NCBI GenBank assembly: GCA_963681505.1
Contig: OY811982.1
Coordinates: forward strand, 6,283,152-6,347,151
Length of the DNA: 64,000 nt
Source of the DNA: Eunapius fragilis
Lineage: Eukaryota > Porifera > Demospongiae > Spongillida > Spongillidae
Direction: 5' to 3'
The notes under the pieces were generated by a model. The model had not been told where the DNA came from. It saw nothing but the letters and a program-made list of their open reading frames with translations, and ran no database searches. How positions within the stretch are numbered: the stretch's first letter is position 1; every line of letters starts with the position of its first letter. A program made the translations under genes and the position numbers. Shown piece after piece: positions 24,352 to 35,360 of the stretch.

Positions 24352-25320
24352 TTTGTGCACATGTTACACAAGGCATATAAATGCATTAACGTACTGCCTA
24401 ATACTAAATAGGGAGCATTTACAAAAGATACAAAGGTTCACATTTTCCAGTCTTTATCTAAATATTTTTTTGGAGGTTGCAGTAACAACAGTATTTGGTA
24501 GAGAATTCCAGATATGAATAACTTTTAGAAAAAAGTTTGGAACGGAAATTATGACTTGGAAAAGACAAGGGATTAGGTTTGACTGAGTTACCCCTTGTAC
24601 AATATGGTGACACATTGATGCTAAATAACGCAGATGCATCCAGATCTTCAAAGTTTTTCACTATCTTAAAGCACATCATGAAATCAAAATATACTCTGTG
24701 ATATTCCAATGAATGGAGATCCAAATAGGTAAGACGATCAGGATAACTCATAGTAGTCATATTTAATCGTTTGTAAATTGCTCTAGTGAAAAAAATGCTG
24801 AACTCTTTCAACATATTCAATGTCATGTATGAGACATGGATTCCATACAGGGAGTATTCTATTCAAGAATTGGTCTGATACAGGTTTTAAATACCTGTAA
24901 TAGAATGGTAGCATTACTTGTTTGAAATCCATTAGAAGTAGAGAACATCTAGAGTATGCTTTAGCTGCTATTAATGAGCAATGAATTCCAGGCTTTAAAT
25001 CACTTGAAAGGTAAACACCAAGATCTTGAATAGAAGATAAGTGCTCCAAATTTACACCCGATAATGAGTATGGTGTATCAGGAGCTACTTGACTTCCAAA
25101 GGAGATTATGCTACATTTTTGTAAAGCAATAGAAAAATGACAGTTTGATGACCAGTTACAGAATGCAGACAATGAACTGACAAGGGGAGCACTATTTCCA
25201 AAAAAGTGGGAAAAATAAAAATAGTGTCATCAGCGAATTTTTTTGCTTGTGACAGGTGCCACCAAGCAATCTGGGATTTACTACAGGCCTTTCAACAGTT
25301 GCTGGGCATGCCCGCCCATA
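24352..25320 (-). mobile_element. LINE reverse transcriptase C-terminal fragment, copy 1
   Basis: Two overlapping minus-strand frames (25172 to 24783 and 24826 to 24458) join by one frameshift. They read WSSNCHFSIALQKCSI, then QDLGVYLSSDLKPGIH, AKAYSRCSLLL, LNRILPVWNPCLIHDIEYVE, SYPDRLTYLDLHSLE and HNFRSKLFSKS. This order is typical of the region after the reverse transcriptase palm in jockey/CR1-like LINEs. The same fragment with the same ends lies at 33368-34350, so it was copied by segmental duplication and not by a second insertion. Confidence 0.65.
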
Positions 25321-25886
25321 TATGGTGAATATGAATGTAGGAGGAGGAAAGGTGAGGTGAATGGTAGTAGATATGTGGAATAGACTATTTAGTGGGTAAA
25401 TACATTTGTGGTGTACCCATTTCCATGCAACCCGATGAAGTAGGTAAGGTTATTAGGGTGTTCAAGCAGCAGGTTATGTGTGTGTGATGATGGTAAGAGA
25501 GCCCATGGAAACACATGATGCTTGAGGGCAAAAAGAATATTGATTATCTCAATGGATTGGCCACATGTGAATTTGCTGTCCCAATTCTGTACATCTCATT
25601 ATTCATGCCGCAAAGTAATGGACAAACCCACCACAGCTTGAATGTTCCATCAATACATTACTTCATACGTTCTTAGCATGTCTTGCACATATGATAAAGA
25701 TGAATAAATGCTATCTCTCTACCATGCATGTATTCATTTTTCTGGAGTATGTAATGGAGTAATACCAATCTGAAGTGGGCACAATAGCTTGCTTGCAGTC
25801 CAGTACACCCAACCACCCTGTTCCCTCTTGGGAACTCCAATATATTTACAACAGTCTAGTGTTTAATATCCACTATACCTACTCAC
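25321..25886. other. Sequence gap relative to the duplicate; no gene
   Basis: 25321-25689 is absent from the duplicate at 33.4-34.6 kb, where the flanks join directly near 34350. It is therefore an insertion here or a deletion there. No element ends were recognised. Confidence 0.5.
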
Positions 25887-25988
25887 ATTGTTTTTGATGT
25901 GCACATCAATACCAGGAGTAGAAAGGAGATGTTTCACATAATTAGTATGATTCTTCATAGCAGCAAGGAGTAATGGAGTATTACCAAC
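25887..25988 (-). CDS. Ankyrin-repeat exon 9
   Basis: A 102-nt phase 0-0 exon coding VGNTPLLLAAMKNHT...LLSTPGIDVHIKNN (donor GTGAGT). It is the first of four consecutive exons spaced about 220-240 bp apart, whose introns share the CCATCCTGTTCCCTCTTGGG block and so form a recent tandem run. Confidence 0.85.
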
Positions 25989-26105
25989 CTGAATTGGGCA
26001 AAATAGCTTGATTGCACACCAGCACACCCAACCATCCTGTTCCCTCTTGGGAACTCCAATAGATATACAACAGACTAGTGTTGAATATCCATTATACCTA
26101 CTCAC

Positions 26106-26207
26106 ATTGTTTTTGATGTTCACATCAACACCAGGAGTGGAAAGGAGAGGTTTCACATAATCAGTATGATTTGTCATAGCAGCAAGGTGTAATGGAGTAT
26201 TACCAAC
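26106..26207 (-). CDS. Ankyrin-repeat exon 8
   Basis: A 102-nt phase 0-0 exon coding VGNTPLHLAAMTNHT...PLLSTPGVDVNIKNN. It differs from exon 9 at only a few residues; the two are recent duplicates. Confidence 0.87.
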
Positions 26208-26333
26208 CTGAAGTGGGCACAATAGATTGCTTGCATGCCACCACATCCAACCATCCTGTTCCCTCTTGGGAACTGTACACACATGTATAAATGTACAACA
26301 GACTAGCGTTTAATATCCATTATAACTACTCAC

Positions 26334-26441
26334 ATTGTTTCCAATGTTCACATCAATACCAGTAGTGGTAAGGAGACGTTCCACCCAAGCAGTATGATTT
26401 TTCATAGCAGCAATTGCAAGGTGTAATGGAGTATTACCAAC
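26334..26441 (-). CDS. Ankyrin-repeat exon 7
   Basis: A 108-nt phase 0-0 exon with two extra codons in the first helix (PLHLAIAAMKNHT) and the ending LLTTTGIDVNIGNN. The six-base insertion is a short duplication of the Ala-coding stretch and keeps the frame. Confidence 0.85.
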
Positions 26442-26572
26442 CTGAAGTGGGCACAATAGCTTGCTTGCACACCTGCAGCACACCCAACCATCCTGTTCCC
26501 TCTTGGGAACTCCACACACACATGTATTATTTTACAACAGACTAATTTTTAAAATCCATTATAGCTACTCAC

Positions 26573-26674
26573 ATTGTCTCTGATGTTCACATCAATACCA
26601 GAAATGGAAAGTAGACGCTCCACATAATTAGCATAACCTCCTTTTATAGCAAAGTGTAACGGAGTTTCACCATT
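26573..26674 (-). CDS. Ankyrin-repeat exon 6
   Basis: A 102-nt phase 0-0 exon coding NGETPLHFAIKGGYA...LLSISGIDVNIRDN. Its sequence is more diverged from exons 7-9 than they are from each other. Confidence 0.85.
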
Positions 26675-26893
26675 CTGGAATGGGCACAATAGTAGTATGA
26701 AAACATGCATGGCATAGTCCACTGCGGCATGCAAACATTAAAAATACATGATCACTGGGCTCTGTTCATCACATAAACTCTCTTAAGGTATTCCTAAACT
26801 ATTGTGATCCATTTTATTATCTAAAGCTTTTCAACCATCCTGTTCCATAATGGACACTCCCCACATACATGTATATCTATGTATAGCACTATC

Positions 26894-28249
26894 GAGAGTT
26901 ACGTTAGTAACTCTCATATAGGATTTGACCCCGATTATGAAGTCATTAAAATAACGCGACCCGCTTCTAGCAAGACTCCTGATGAGTGGATGGCTTACCT
27001 TGTTGTCGTCATCGTACAAGAAGGCGAAAACAAGCAGTTTCGTGTTTGTTTGATGTCACAAAACCGCGTGGTTGTAGAGAACAAAACTATTTTCTAAACT
27101 AGTACCCAGTCCCACGAATTAATCTTCTTCTTCTTCTTGTTCTTGACCACGCATAAACTCGGGATAGGAACACTTTTAAGAAATGAAAATCACACCAATG
27201 GCTTCAGTATTCGTTGGCATTCTTGCTTCTGTGGTCAAAACGTCTCGAGGCTACATGACATATATCGGTGGTTGTGTTAGCAAATCACATATAGATGCTT
27301 ACTGCGCTGACACGACCCGGATAGGTCATACTTCGCTCTTTATATACGAAGTACTAGTGGTATAATCAAATACATACAGTCTGGGCACTACACGTAGTGG
27401 TAATTAACTGTGGCATGTATCCGGTTTTGCAAATTGGGCTCTACGTGTATTTAATAACGTGCACGTGCGTACCATAATCATTTTTGTGCTTCGATCGTTG
27501 TTGGTTCGATGCTCTTTGTAACTTAGTGAAGTTCTTTTTCTCAAAATGCCTTCACGTCAGGAAAAGAAGAAAGCCAAACGACGATCAAAGTACCTCAAAA
27601 CTCGAGACGACGTATTAGATTCAGCCCGAGCGGAACTACAAAGCAGAGCCTGAAAAGAAATGGTCCTCACAACGTGAAAACTATCGAGCAGAGCCTGAAA
27701 AGAAACGGACTTCTCGACGCGCAAGCTATTGAGCAGATGCTGAAAAGGAACGGACCTCTCAACGTGCAAGGTATCGAGCAGATCCTGAAAAGGAACGGGC
27801 TGCTAAAAGACAGCGATATTGTCAATGTCCTGAACATGCATCTCGCTTGGCGAAAAAAAGTTAAGGTCACTCAAAGGTATATGTCGTACCTTTACAACCT
27901 CTCTCATATCAAGATGGATTACTTAACGTGCTACGGCTCATAATCGGGTATGAATAAAAATCAATGAAACAAGTAAATAAAAAACATTCTCTTATGAGAA
28001 AGTTGGTGAATAGGATTTGAAGGCAATGGTGGTGTATAAAGGAAGGAAACAAGGGTCTAATAATAAGGGAAAATGGAATAGTCCTATATTTAGCACATTT
28101 CTATATGTAGGATATAGTATGTTGTTCATGTGCTAAATATAGGACTATTCCATTTTCAGACCCTGTTTCCTTCCTTTATACACCACCATTGCCTTCAAAT
28201 CCTATATGCCACCAACTTTCTCATAGAGAATGTTTTTTATTTACTTGTA
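26894..28249 (+). mobile_element. Hairpin-capped repeat element, copy 3 (most complete)
   Basis: It begins with a perfect hairpin (stem GAGAGTTAC, loop GTTA, 26894-26915) followed by ATATAGGATTTGACCCC. Next come a conserved 70-codon open stretch (26879-27097, GFDPDYEVIKITRP), the CGGGATAGGAACAC block near 27160, a small repeat protein gene (27546-27861) and the terminal foldback module (about 27966-28249) with CCTATATTTAGCAC arms, ending TTTACTTGTA. The intron sequence expected between neighbouring ankyrin exons is interrupted exactly here (GTATAGCACTAT on the left, TTTTTAATATCC on the right), which fixes the insertion boundaries. Confidence 0.75.
27546..27861 (+). pseudogene. Repeat protein gene of the hairpin-capped element, broken
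   Basis: The frame starts MPSRQEKKKAKRRSKYLK and stops at 27651 after a one-base shift. In the adjacent frame the protein continues as four 15-residue repeats of type YxAEPEKKRTSRRAS, one with an in-frame TGA. The closing unit reads YCQCPEHASRL. The consensus YxADPEKxRxSxRxx is highly charged, with alternating Glu and Lys/Arg. The same start and repeat type recur at 53815-54613 on the minus strand. Similar short charged repeats precede some Helitron-type proteins in my memory of metazoan data; that link is unverified. Confidence 0.55.
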
Positions 28250-28277
28250 GTTTTTAATATCCAATATAACAGCTCAC

Positions 28278-28379
28278 CTTGCTTTCAAATATCAAATCAA
28301 TACCAGGAGTGGAAAGGAGCTTTTTTACACATCCAATATTGCCTTTCATCAGAGCTAAGAGAAGTGGAGTATCACCATC
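28278..28379 (-). CDS. Ankyrin-repeat exon 5
   Basis: A 102-nt phase 0-0 exon coding DGDTPLLLALMKGNI...LLSTPGIDLIFESK (donor GTGAGC). It is the only member in which the DVNI end is changed (DLIF). It lies 28 bp from the end of the inserted hairpin element. Confidence 0.82.
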
Positions 28380-28832
28380 CTGGAGTGGGTACAATCAACG
28401 TGGTACATGGCCATATAAATAGGAAATATTGCAGATAGTGGGATGAATGGGAGAGGAGGAAGGGGAAAGATGTGGGGAAGAGGAAAAGGCAAGCCTCAGG
28501 GCAATTGGGTTGGTGTATTTTTATGTGGATATGCAGTTATCTTAAAGGCTTTGCCAAAGTAATGTAATTGGCCATTATTAAATGGTAGCTCTAGTATGTT
28601 ATTCAAGCCACTCCCACTTCCTCTAAACCCAAACCCTTATGCACTCCTGTAATGAATTTTCTTGAACTTTGTTGCTCTGTATGTATAAAACTCTGATAAA
28701 TGCCCACTGTGGACCTAAACCCCTTACCCACTGCTCACCATGTTTAACATTTCAATCAATGCCTGCTCCTTGCCTCATTAATGATCAATGCAGTGCCCAA
28801 ATGTATTTATCTCATTAGTACATCACATTGAA
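28380..28832. other. Probable intron of the ankyrin locus
   Basis: No exon or element terminus was recognised here. Confidence 0.45.
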
Positions 28833-29363
28833 CAGTGGCGGATCCAGGATTTGGGGGGGGGGGGGGGCACAATGGAAGGTGTGGCTATAGGTGGGGCAGA
28901 ATAGTGAGCGGCGGCGCCCCGGAGAGGGTGCCCCCCTCCCGCCCAGCTAGGGGCTATGGGGGAGCGCTGTAAGCTCCCCCAGACCCCCAGAAGCTTTGCA
29001 ATTTTAGCGTTTTGGCATTAAAAATCCTATAGCATTTATAACGAAATCTGTAATCGCTGACGCTTTCCTCTTCTTCGGCACTCCGTTGCATGTGAAGTCG
29101 TTTGCAGAGCCGACCTGGTCTGCCTGGTCTTCGATTACTATAGCGCAGCTAGCATTGTCGCCATCACAACCTCCGCTGTTAATTGGATTGTTCAATCTAA
29201 GCCCCCTCCCGCATTTTTTTACAATCATTGAATTGCTAACTAAAGGCGCCTGTATCATCGCATTTGTGAATTGCTAATTAATGGGTGGGTGGGGGGGGGG
29301 GGGGGGGGGCACGGGCCCGTTGTGTCCACCCCCCCCCCTCCCCCCCAACTGGATCCGCTACTG
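28833..29363. mobile_element. hAT-like MITE
   Basis: Starts CAGTGGCGGATCCAGG and ends CTGGATCCGCTACTG, matching 15-bp inverted ends of the CAGTGGCGGATC type common in non-autonomous hAT elements. Long G runs lie just inside both ends (about 28855-28867 and 29291-29309). The 8-bp flanks do not match clearly. No transposase is present. Single ends of the same type occur near 45164-45177 and 46684. Confidence 0.6.
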
Positions 29364-29470
29364 ATTGGATCAAATTAATCTGATTTTTAGGATCACGCGA
29401 CAAGAAATGAGCTTGGGTCTTACAAGCAATGAATCATGAAGGGACCACTCCATCAATGTTACTAACTCAC

Positions 29471-29572
29471 CCTGCCTTTAATGTTCACATCAATACTGGG
29501 ATTGGAAAGGAGACGTTCCACACATGGAGTATGCCCTACCCTTAAAGCATTGTGTAATGTAGTATCACCACG
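29471..29572 (-). CDS. Ankyrin-repeat exon 4
   Basis: A 102-nt phase 0-0 exon coding RGDTTLHNALRVGHT...LLSNPSIDVNIKGR (acceptor AAG, donor GTGAGT). The conserved STPG is changed to SNPS and TPLH to TTLH. Still open. Confidence 0.82.
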
Positions 29573-30104
29573 CTTGAGTAGGTAATATATTTAACTCTTT
29601 GAGTGTCAATCTTGTAATACGGGTGATGTCGTTAATTGCCAGCTATGTTTTTAATTATGGCTACCTGTAGCTTATTAGTCGCCGTTCTCGAAGAATGACA
29701 CGGTTAGCTTACTTAATACCGGGTTTACGAAAGACGCGGGGAAATTTTGGGGAATACAAAACTTTCATTATTCCCTCCTTTCGTTTGATTCCCAGCTTAA
29801 TTACGTTGCCTAACAGACCTTCTTATACCCAAACATACTGTAGAGTTGGGGCCGAAAAGTTCATACCGTTGTCGTAAACTGAAGTCTCAAACCAACCTCA
29901 TTAGCGTTTTCGCGGTGGCCCACGATTTCAAGGTGCACTTTTTTTCTTTATAATTCCTTGGCTTATAAAGTGTGCCAACTACTCTGGCATAAGAAAAGGC
30001 TACACAATACACAATAGCTATATGTAAATATAACGCAGCTGCCTTCCGAGGTGCAGTGTGTGTTTACTCACGAAGAGAAGTAATAAAAATGATGAAACAA
30101 TTAC
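29573..30104. other. No exon seen
   Basis: Probably intron. The plus-strand frame at 29695-29877 has no known motif. Confidence 0.4.
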
Positions 30105-30188
30105 CTCATTAACAGCTGCCTCGAAATTCAGTGTCCCGGATGGCATCGGGATACATAGCCAAAAAAGGAAAACATAGAAGCGGAGCAT
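30105..30188 (-). CDS. Candidate first coding exon with signal peptide
   Basis: An ATG at 30188 opens 28 codons: MLRFYVFLFWLCIPMPSG, then TLNFEAAVNE, followed by a GTAATT donor. The run of large hydrophobic residues ending in small ones fits a cleavable signal peptide. The exon ends in phase 0, the phase needed to join the ankyrin exons at lower coordinates on the same strand. It could instead belong to an unrelated gene or be chance. No promoter was identified. Confidence 0.3.
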
Positions 30189-30354
30189 GTAAAACGTGTA
30201 ATTCAGGTATGTCTGTAATTGTAGACAACACACTCGCGGACGTCTTCGCAAACAGTTGAACTTGCAATTGGCTAATAAAACCCGTCATCATAGCGCTCCA
30301 GCTATGAGCATGTGCATAGTTGCTGAGTCTGTTGTTCTTTGGAGCATTTGGACT

Positions 30355-30779
30355 GTCCACCCTGCTGCTCCTGCTGCTGCAGATACTGTGTCCTTTCTCC
30401 TGCTGTCCCTGTCCCTGCTACTGTTCATACAGCTGTCCCTACTACTGTGTCCCTGCTACTGTTCCCATAGCTGTCCCTGCTAATGTTCCCACTGCTACTG
30501 TTCCCACAGCTGTCCCTGCTAATGTTCATACAGCTGTCCCTACTACTGTTCCCACAGCTGTCCCTGGTACTTTTCCCACAGCCGTCCCTGCTACTGTTCC
30601 CACTGCTGTCCCTGCTACTGTTCCTACAGCTGTCTCTGCTACTTTTCCTATAGCTGTCCCTGCTAATGTTTCCACAGCTGTCCCTACTACTGTTCCTACA
30701 GCCGTCCCTACTGTTCCCACAGCTGTCCCTGCTACTGTTCTCACAGCTGTCCCTGCTACTGTTCCTACAGGTTGGGGCA
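30355..30779. repeat. Minisatellite, 21-bp unit
   Basis: Imperfect copies of CTGTCCCTGCTACTGTTCCC plus ACAG. In one plus-strand frame it reads as VPTAVPATVPTAVPAN-type repeats (30320-30784). No signal sequence, splice context or flanking domain supports translation. Confidence 0.85.
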
Positions 30780-31825
30780 ATTGAAATAAAAGTCCACAGG
30801 GAAGAGAAAAAACAACACCTTGCCTCCTCTTCATTGGAATGTTACAGCTTGATATAAAAGTTGGGCAGGTGGGCAGGGGTGTGTGGGCCTACATTGACGT
30901 AAGCTCTAACAATCATTGCTATTACATGCATATGCATCCCCAATACCAATCAACCAACACCTATCATTTTTTTGTATTGTGCAGAACTCTCACTCCTGCC
31001 AACACATTGGCTTGATACACTCTGATATACATGTAGGAGCTTATTTTCTGTACATGTACATCAAACAGCATGCAATATGAAGTACATCCGGGTGTGGGTG
31101 TAGCGGTTAAACGTATATCGATTCTTTACTAAATCAGCCAAACGAAAAGGCAGAGGTATAGAATGCATTTTCTTTACAAATACCACCAATAGTATATTAT
31201 GAACTTGTAAGACTGATCTGGGATTGCTTAGAAAAAACTGCACCTGCCGCGGCCCGTTGGCTAGGTTGTCCGACATTACGGGTCTTTTATGACCAAGGCA
31301 ATTGTCCCCAAGGCAGTCGTAAATAGGCAGTGACCATCAAAATGCTTATAATAGCAGATGCTGCATTATGAAACAACAACTCCATTCAGAGGGATTTTTT
31401 CAGTTTTGAATATCCCCAAAATAATCAAGATGTCCCCGCGTCTTACGTAAACCTGGTGTTAAAGATATAAAAGCGTTTTATGATGTTTATTTGGTGTACT
31501 AGCTTGAAAAACAATGGTTGCCTACAACACTCGATATAGGCGGACACAAATGGGCCGGGATTTGAAGCCATCATATCGTGTATACTATAAAACAGAAGAC
31601 GAAAACACGTTATTTTTATCCCTTGGTGCTATTTCTAAAGTCCAGGTGTTTAAAAAGGCTTCGCTCTCCCCTATTTTAGTAGAACAAGCGAGTGCTTATT
31701 CAAAGCCGCTAGTGACGATAGAGGCGCCATTACACGCACACCTAGTTCCTTTTTTTTTTAAAGCAACACTCCAGTCATAGCTCTATGTATAACACTCTCC
31801 ATTTTTATCCAGTAAAACAACTCAC
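30780..31825. other. No gene seen
   Basis: Two frames (31061-31276 minus and 31514-31780 plus) lack recognisable motifs. The right end (from about 31770) is ankyrin-locus intron of the usual type (CTATGTATAACACTCTCC). Confidence 0.45.
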
Positions 31826-31927
31826 CGCGTTTCGAATGTTCACATCAATACCAGGAGTGGAAAGGAGACATTCCACACAAGCAGAATAACCACACCACGC
31901 AGCAATGTGTAATGGAGTATCATCATT
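31826..31927 (-). CDS. Ankyrin-repeat exon 3
   Basis: A 102-nt phase 0-0 exon coding NDDTPLHIAAWCGYS...LLSTPGIDVNIRNA (acceptor AAG, donor GTGAGT). Full consensus repeat. Confidence 0.86.
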
Positions 31928-32552
31928 CTTTAGTGGGGACAATAGTTCAGTCAATATAGTGGGCACAATGAGCACATAGTGTAACAATGTAAAACTCCAA
32001 ATCCAAGAGCTCACAATTGACATGGATATAAAAAATTGAACAAGATCAAACTTACCTTTTAAGGCTGTTCCAATGAGGGAATCAAATTGAAAATACATAT
32101 GAATATTAATGGAAATAATCTCATTATGTGCGGTGTTGTGCACATAATAGTGCATTGAGGCAAGCATATTGCATGCTTAACCACTGTTCTATTGAGATAT
32201 GCTCAGTCTATGCATATGTACCACTGCTAGACACCCTGCCCAGTCTATACACACGTTCCTCTGGTTAGAGTAAAAAAATCAGTTTGTTGTTCCCTCATGG
32301 ACACTCCACACATACATACATCAACTCACTGAATTTTTAATAATACGAGATGGTCTTATTATTATTATTATTATAAATAGCTGATGTAATTCGGTATTTT
32401 TAACCGAATACCAAAATTATGTACTACTCGCTTTAGTTAATTGCTCTAACAGTTAGGCGTCTAACAGACACCTGAAAATAACAAACAAACACATCCTGAA
32501 GTGATTGATACACTTGGCGTGCTTTACAAACGTTCCTACGTGAGTCATGCTA
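31928..32552. other. Intronic, with a truncated ankyrin unit
   Basis: Near 32290-32345 the usual pre-exon sequence (TTCCCTCATGGACACTCC) and a donor-like ACTCAC appear, but no ankyrin exon follows. ATTATTATT repeats intervene and only the first six coding bases (GATGGT, just before 32559) survive at the duplication border. This looks like an exon lost by insertion or deletion. Confidence 0.55.
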
Positions 32553-33108
32553 ACCATCCTGAAATGGGTACAACGGTGCAGTCAACAGGGTGGGTACAAT
32601 GTAGATATATGTGCATGCATGTGTACATGACAATGTAAACAGGAAAGTTATTGAAATACAAATACATGTACTACAGATGGTGTATTATATGTAGAGGTGG
32701 ATGGTGGACAGTGCGGGATGAGAAAGAGGAGAAATGGGCAGTGGGGAAGGGGAAATGTAGGAGCAGGTTAAGAGTATCATGAAATACGAAATAATCATGG
32801 GTCTTTGAAAAAATGGATCAAGATGCTCCATCATTTACAAGTAACATTTATACCCTCACCTTGCCTTTAATGTTCACATCAATACCAGGAGTGGAAAGGA
32901 GACATTTCAAATCAGTAGTACGACCTTCTCTGGCAAGAATGAGTAATAGCGAGTCATCATCCTGGAGCAATTACAATAGCTAATTAAACGAGGTGTATTG
33001 AGGAATGCAGCATGTAAGCATTTAAATACATGATCAGGTCTGTTCTTTACACAAGCTATCTTAACCTAGTTAGCCTACTTCATACATTTATTATTATAAT
33101 AACAATAT
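32553..33108. repeat. Segmental duplication, copy 2
   Basis: The partner of 18854-19402, in the same orientation, including one ankyrin exon. Confidence 0.9.
32860..32961 (-). CDS. Ankyrin-repeat exon 2
   Basis: A 102-nt phase 0-0 exon coding DDDSLLLILAREGRT...LLSTPGIDVNIKGK (donor GTGAGG). Paralogue of the exon at 19160-19261. Confidence 0.82.
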
Positions 33109-33367
33109 AGCGTAGTGTAGTGTAGTTAGTTTTGTTCTCTTTTCTTTAATAACAATAACTGAATACATGAATGAGAACAAATGCACATAAAAATTAAATG
33201 AAATAAAAAATAAAGACGAGGCCAAATGAAAAATTTTTCAGTGGACCTTTGCCACTGCACAGGCCGAAGCTATAGAATAGTGTTGTCAGTGGGAATGAAA
33301 TGACCTGGTTCCTCGAAGGCTTTTTGTTCTTGTGAGTGGTGCACTGTTACTGCCATTATAATAGTGG
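33109..33367. other. No feature seen
   Basis: AT-rich spacer between the duplicated block and the LINE fragment. Confidence 0.4.
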
Positions 33368-34350
33368 TTTTGTGCACACGTTACACAAGGCAAGTAATGG
33401 CATAAAATTGCACCAAAATGCAGCATAATACTAAAATGGGTAACATTTGCAAAAGATAAAAAGGTTCACATTTTCAAGTCTTGATCTAAATATTTTTTTG
33501 GAGGTTGCAGTAACAACAGTAAGTGGTGGAGAATTCCAAACATGAATAACTGTGTTAGGAAAAAATTTGGAACGGAAATTATGACGTGATAAAGACAAGG
33601 GATTAAGTTGAACTGAGTTACCCCTTGTACAATATAGTGATACATTGATGCTAAAAAAAGCAGATGCACCAGATCTAAATGGGTTTTCACTATTTAAAGC
33701 ACTTCCCGAGATCAAAATACACTCTGCGATATTCAATGAATGGAGACCCAAATAGGTAAGACGATCAGGATAACTCATAGTAGTCATATCTAATCTTTTG
33801 TAAATTGCTCTAGTGAAAAAACGCTGAACTTTTTCAACATATTCAATGTCATGTATGAGCCATGGATTCCATACAGGGAGTATATTGTATTCAAGAATTG
33901 GTTTGATATAGGTTTTAAATACCCGTAATAGAATGATAACATTACTTGTTTGAAATACCTGTAAAAGTGGAGAACATCTAGAGTATGCTTTAGCCGCTAT
34001 AAATGAGCAATGAATTCCAATCTTTAAAACATTTGAAAGGTAAACACCAAGATCTCAAATAGACGATAGGTGCTCCAAATTTACACCAGATAATGAGTAC
34101 GATGTATTGACTTCCAAAGGAGATTATTCTACATTTTTGTAAAGCAATAGAAAGCTGCCAGTTTGATGACTAGTTACAGAATGCAGACAACATTGAACTG
34201 ACAAGGGGAGCATGCAGTATTTCCAAAAGAGTGGGCAAAATTAAGTTTAGTGTCATCAGCGAATATTTTTGCTTGAACAGGTGCCACTAAGCAATCTGGG
34301 ATTTACTACAGGCCTTTCAACAGTAGCTGGGCATGCCCACCCACATATGA
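33368..34350 (-). mobile_element. LINE reverse transcriptase C-terminal fragment, copy 2
   Basis: Homologous along its length to 24352-25320 and more decayed. The surviving frame (33431-33787) reads TTMSYPDRLTYLGLHSLN and HNFRSKFFPNTVIHVWNS. The matching ends and the shared downstream ankyrin exon show that fragment and exon were duplicated together. Confidence 0.6.
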
Positions 34351-34542
34351 TAAAGATGAATAAATGCTATCTCTCTACCATGCATGAATTTATGTTTCTG
34401 GAGTATGTAATGTAGTAAAACAAATCTGAAGTGGGCACAATAGCTTGCTTGCACACCAGCACACCCAACCATCCTGTTCCCTCTTGGGAACTCCAATACA
34501 TTTACAACAGACTAGTGTTGAATATCCATTATACCTACTCAC

Positions 34543-34644
34543 ATTGTTTTTGATGTTCACATCAACACCAGGAGTGGAAAGGAGACGTTTCACATAATCA
34601 GTATGATTTTTCATGGCAGCAAGGTGCAATGGAGTATTACCATC
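34543..34644 (-). CDS. Ankyrin-repeat exon 1 (most 5' seen)
   Basis: A 102-nt phase 0-0 exon coding DGNTPLHLAAMKNHT...RLLSTPGVDVNIKNN, the closest member to a consensus ankyrin repeat. It is a near twin of exons 8 and 9 and lies in the duplicated block that also carries the LINE fragment. Any upstream exons would be at higher coordinates; none was recognised. Confidence 0.87.
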
Positions 34645-34962
34645 CTGAAGTGGGCACAATAGCTTGCTTGCATATCAGCAAACCCAAACACCCTATTTCC
34701 TCTTGTCTGGATCTGCCACTACCACTAAAAATGGTAACCCTAATATTCTTTTTAGGCTCCACCTACAACCTAAATCCTTACCTACTCCTGCATTAAATTA
34801 CACAATTTCCCTGAACATTTTTGCTCAGTATCTACCACATTCAAAGCAATGCCTGTTACATTCAACTCACAAAAAACACCATTAAATTTATGTTTACATT
34901 CATCCATGCTGTGCCCAAATGTTAGTACTATTCTAAAACCATGTTAGATGAACTTAATGTCG
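34645..34962. other. No gene seen
   Basis: Intron or 5' flank of the ankyrin locus, with no motif recognised. Confidence 0.4.
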
Positions 34963-35360
34963 ATTGTCCTGAATGTCCACCCGGGGGTACAATTGAACAC
35001 CCGGGTGGACAGCATAAAAAGTTTTTGGCATTAGGTCACAGAAGGGACTTAGGGGCATTTAATGGTACTGGCTTACAGAACAAGACTTTTCAGATCGGGC
35101 CAAGATAAGAATCCTTTCTGTACTCATAAAATGACCCATGCTAGCAGACCTATCCATTACGTTCCAACAGATCCGCACTGAGCGTAATGGATAGGTCCGC
35201 TAGCACCTAGCACAGCTCATTCTACAAGTACCAAAAGGATTTAAGCCTTAATCATCTCAGCCCAATCCTGAAAAGACTTGTACTAAGCCTGACAGCAAAA
35301 ACTTTTTTTGCTGTCCACCTGGGTGTACAATTGTACTCCCAGGTGGACATTCAGGACAAT
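34963..35360. mobile_element. Foldback element with nested palindromes
   Basis: The outer ends ATTGTCCTGAATGTCCAC and their complement pair across 398 bp. Each end also contains its own palindrome (GTCCACCCGGG...CCCGGGTGGAC on the left, a CACCTGGG/CCCAGGTG version on the right), and the centre is a third palindrome (GACCTATCCATTACG...CGTAATGGATAGGTC, about 35147-35197). The whole element could form one long stem or a cruciform with side arms. No coding capacity. Confidence 0.8.

Noticed and set aside
30320-30784. VPTAVPAT repeat protein
   Set aside because: A minisatellite with a period that is a multiple of three; no start context, flanking domain or splice signals.
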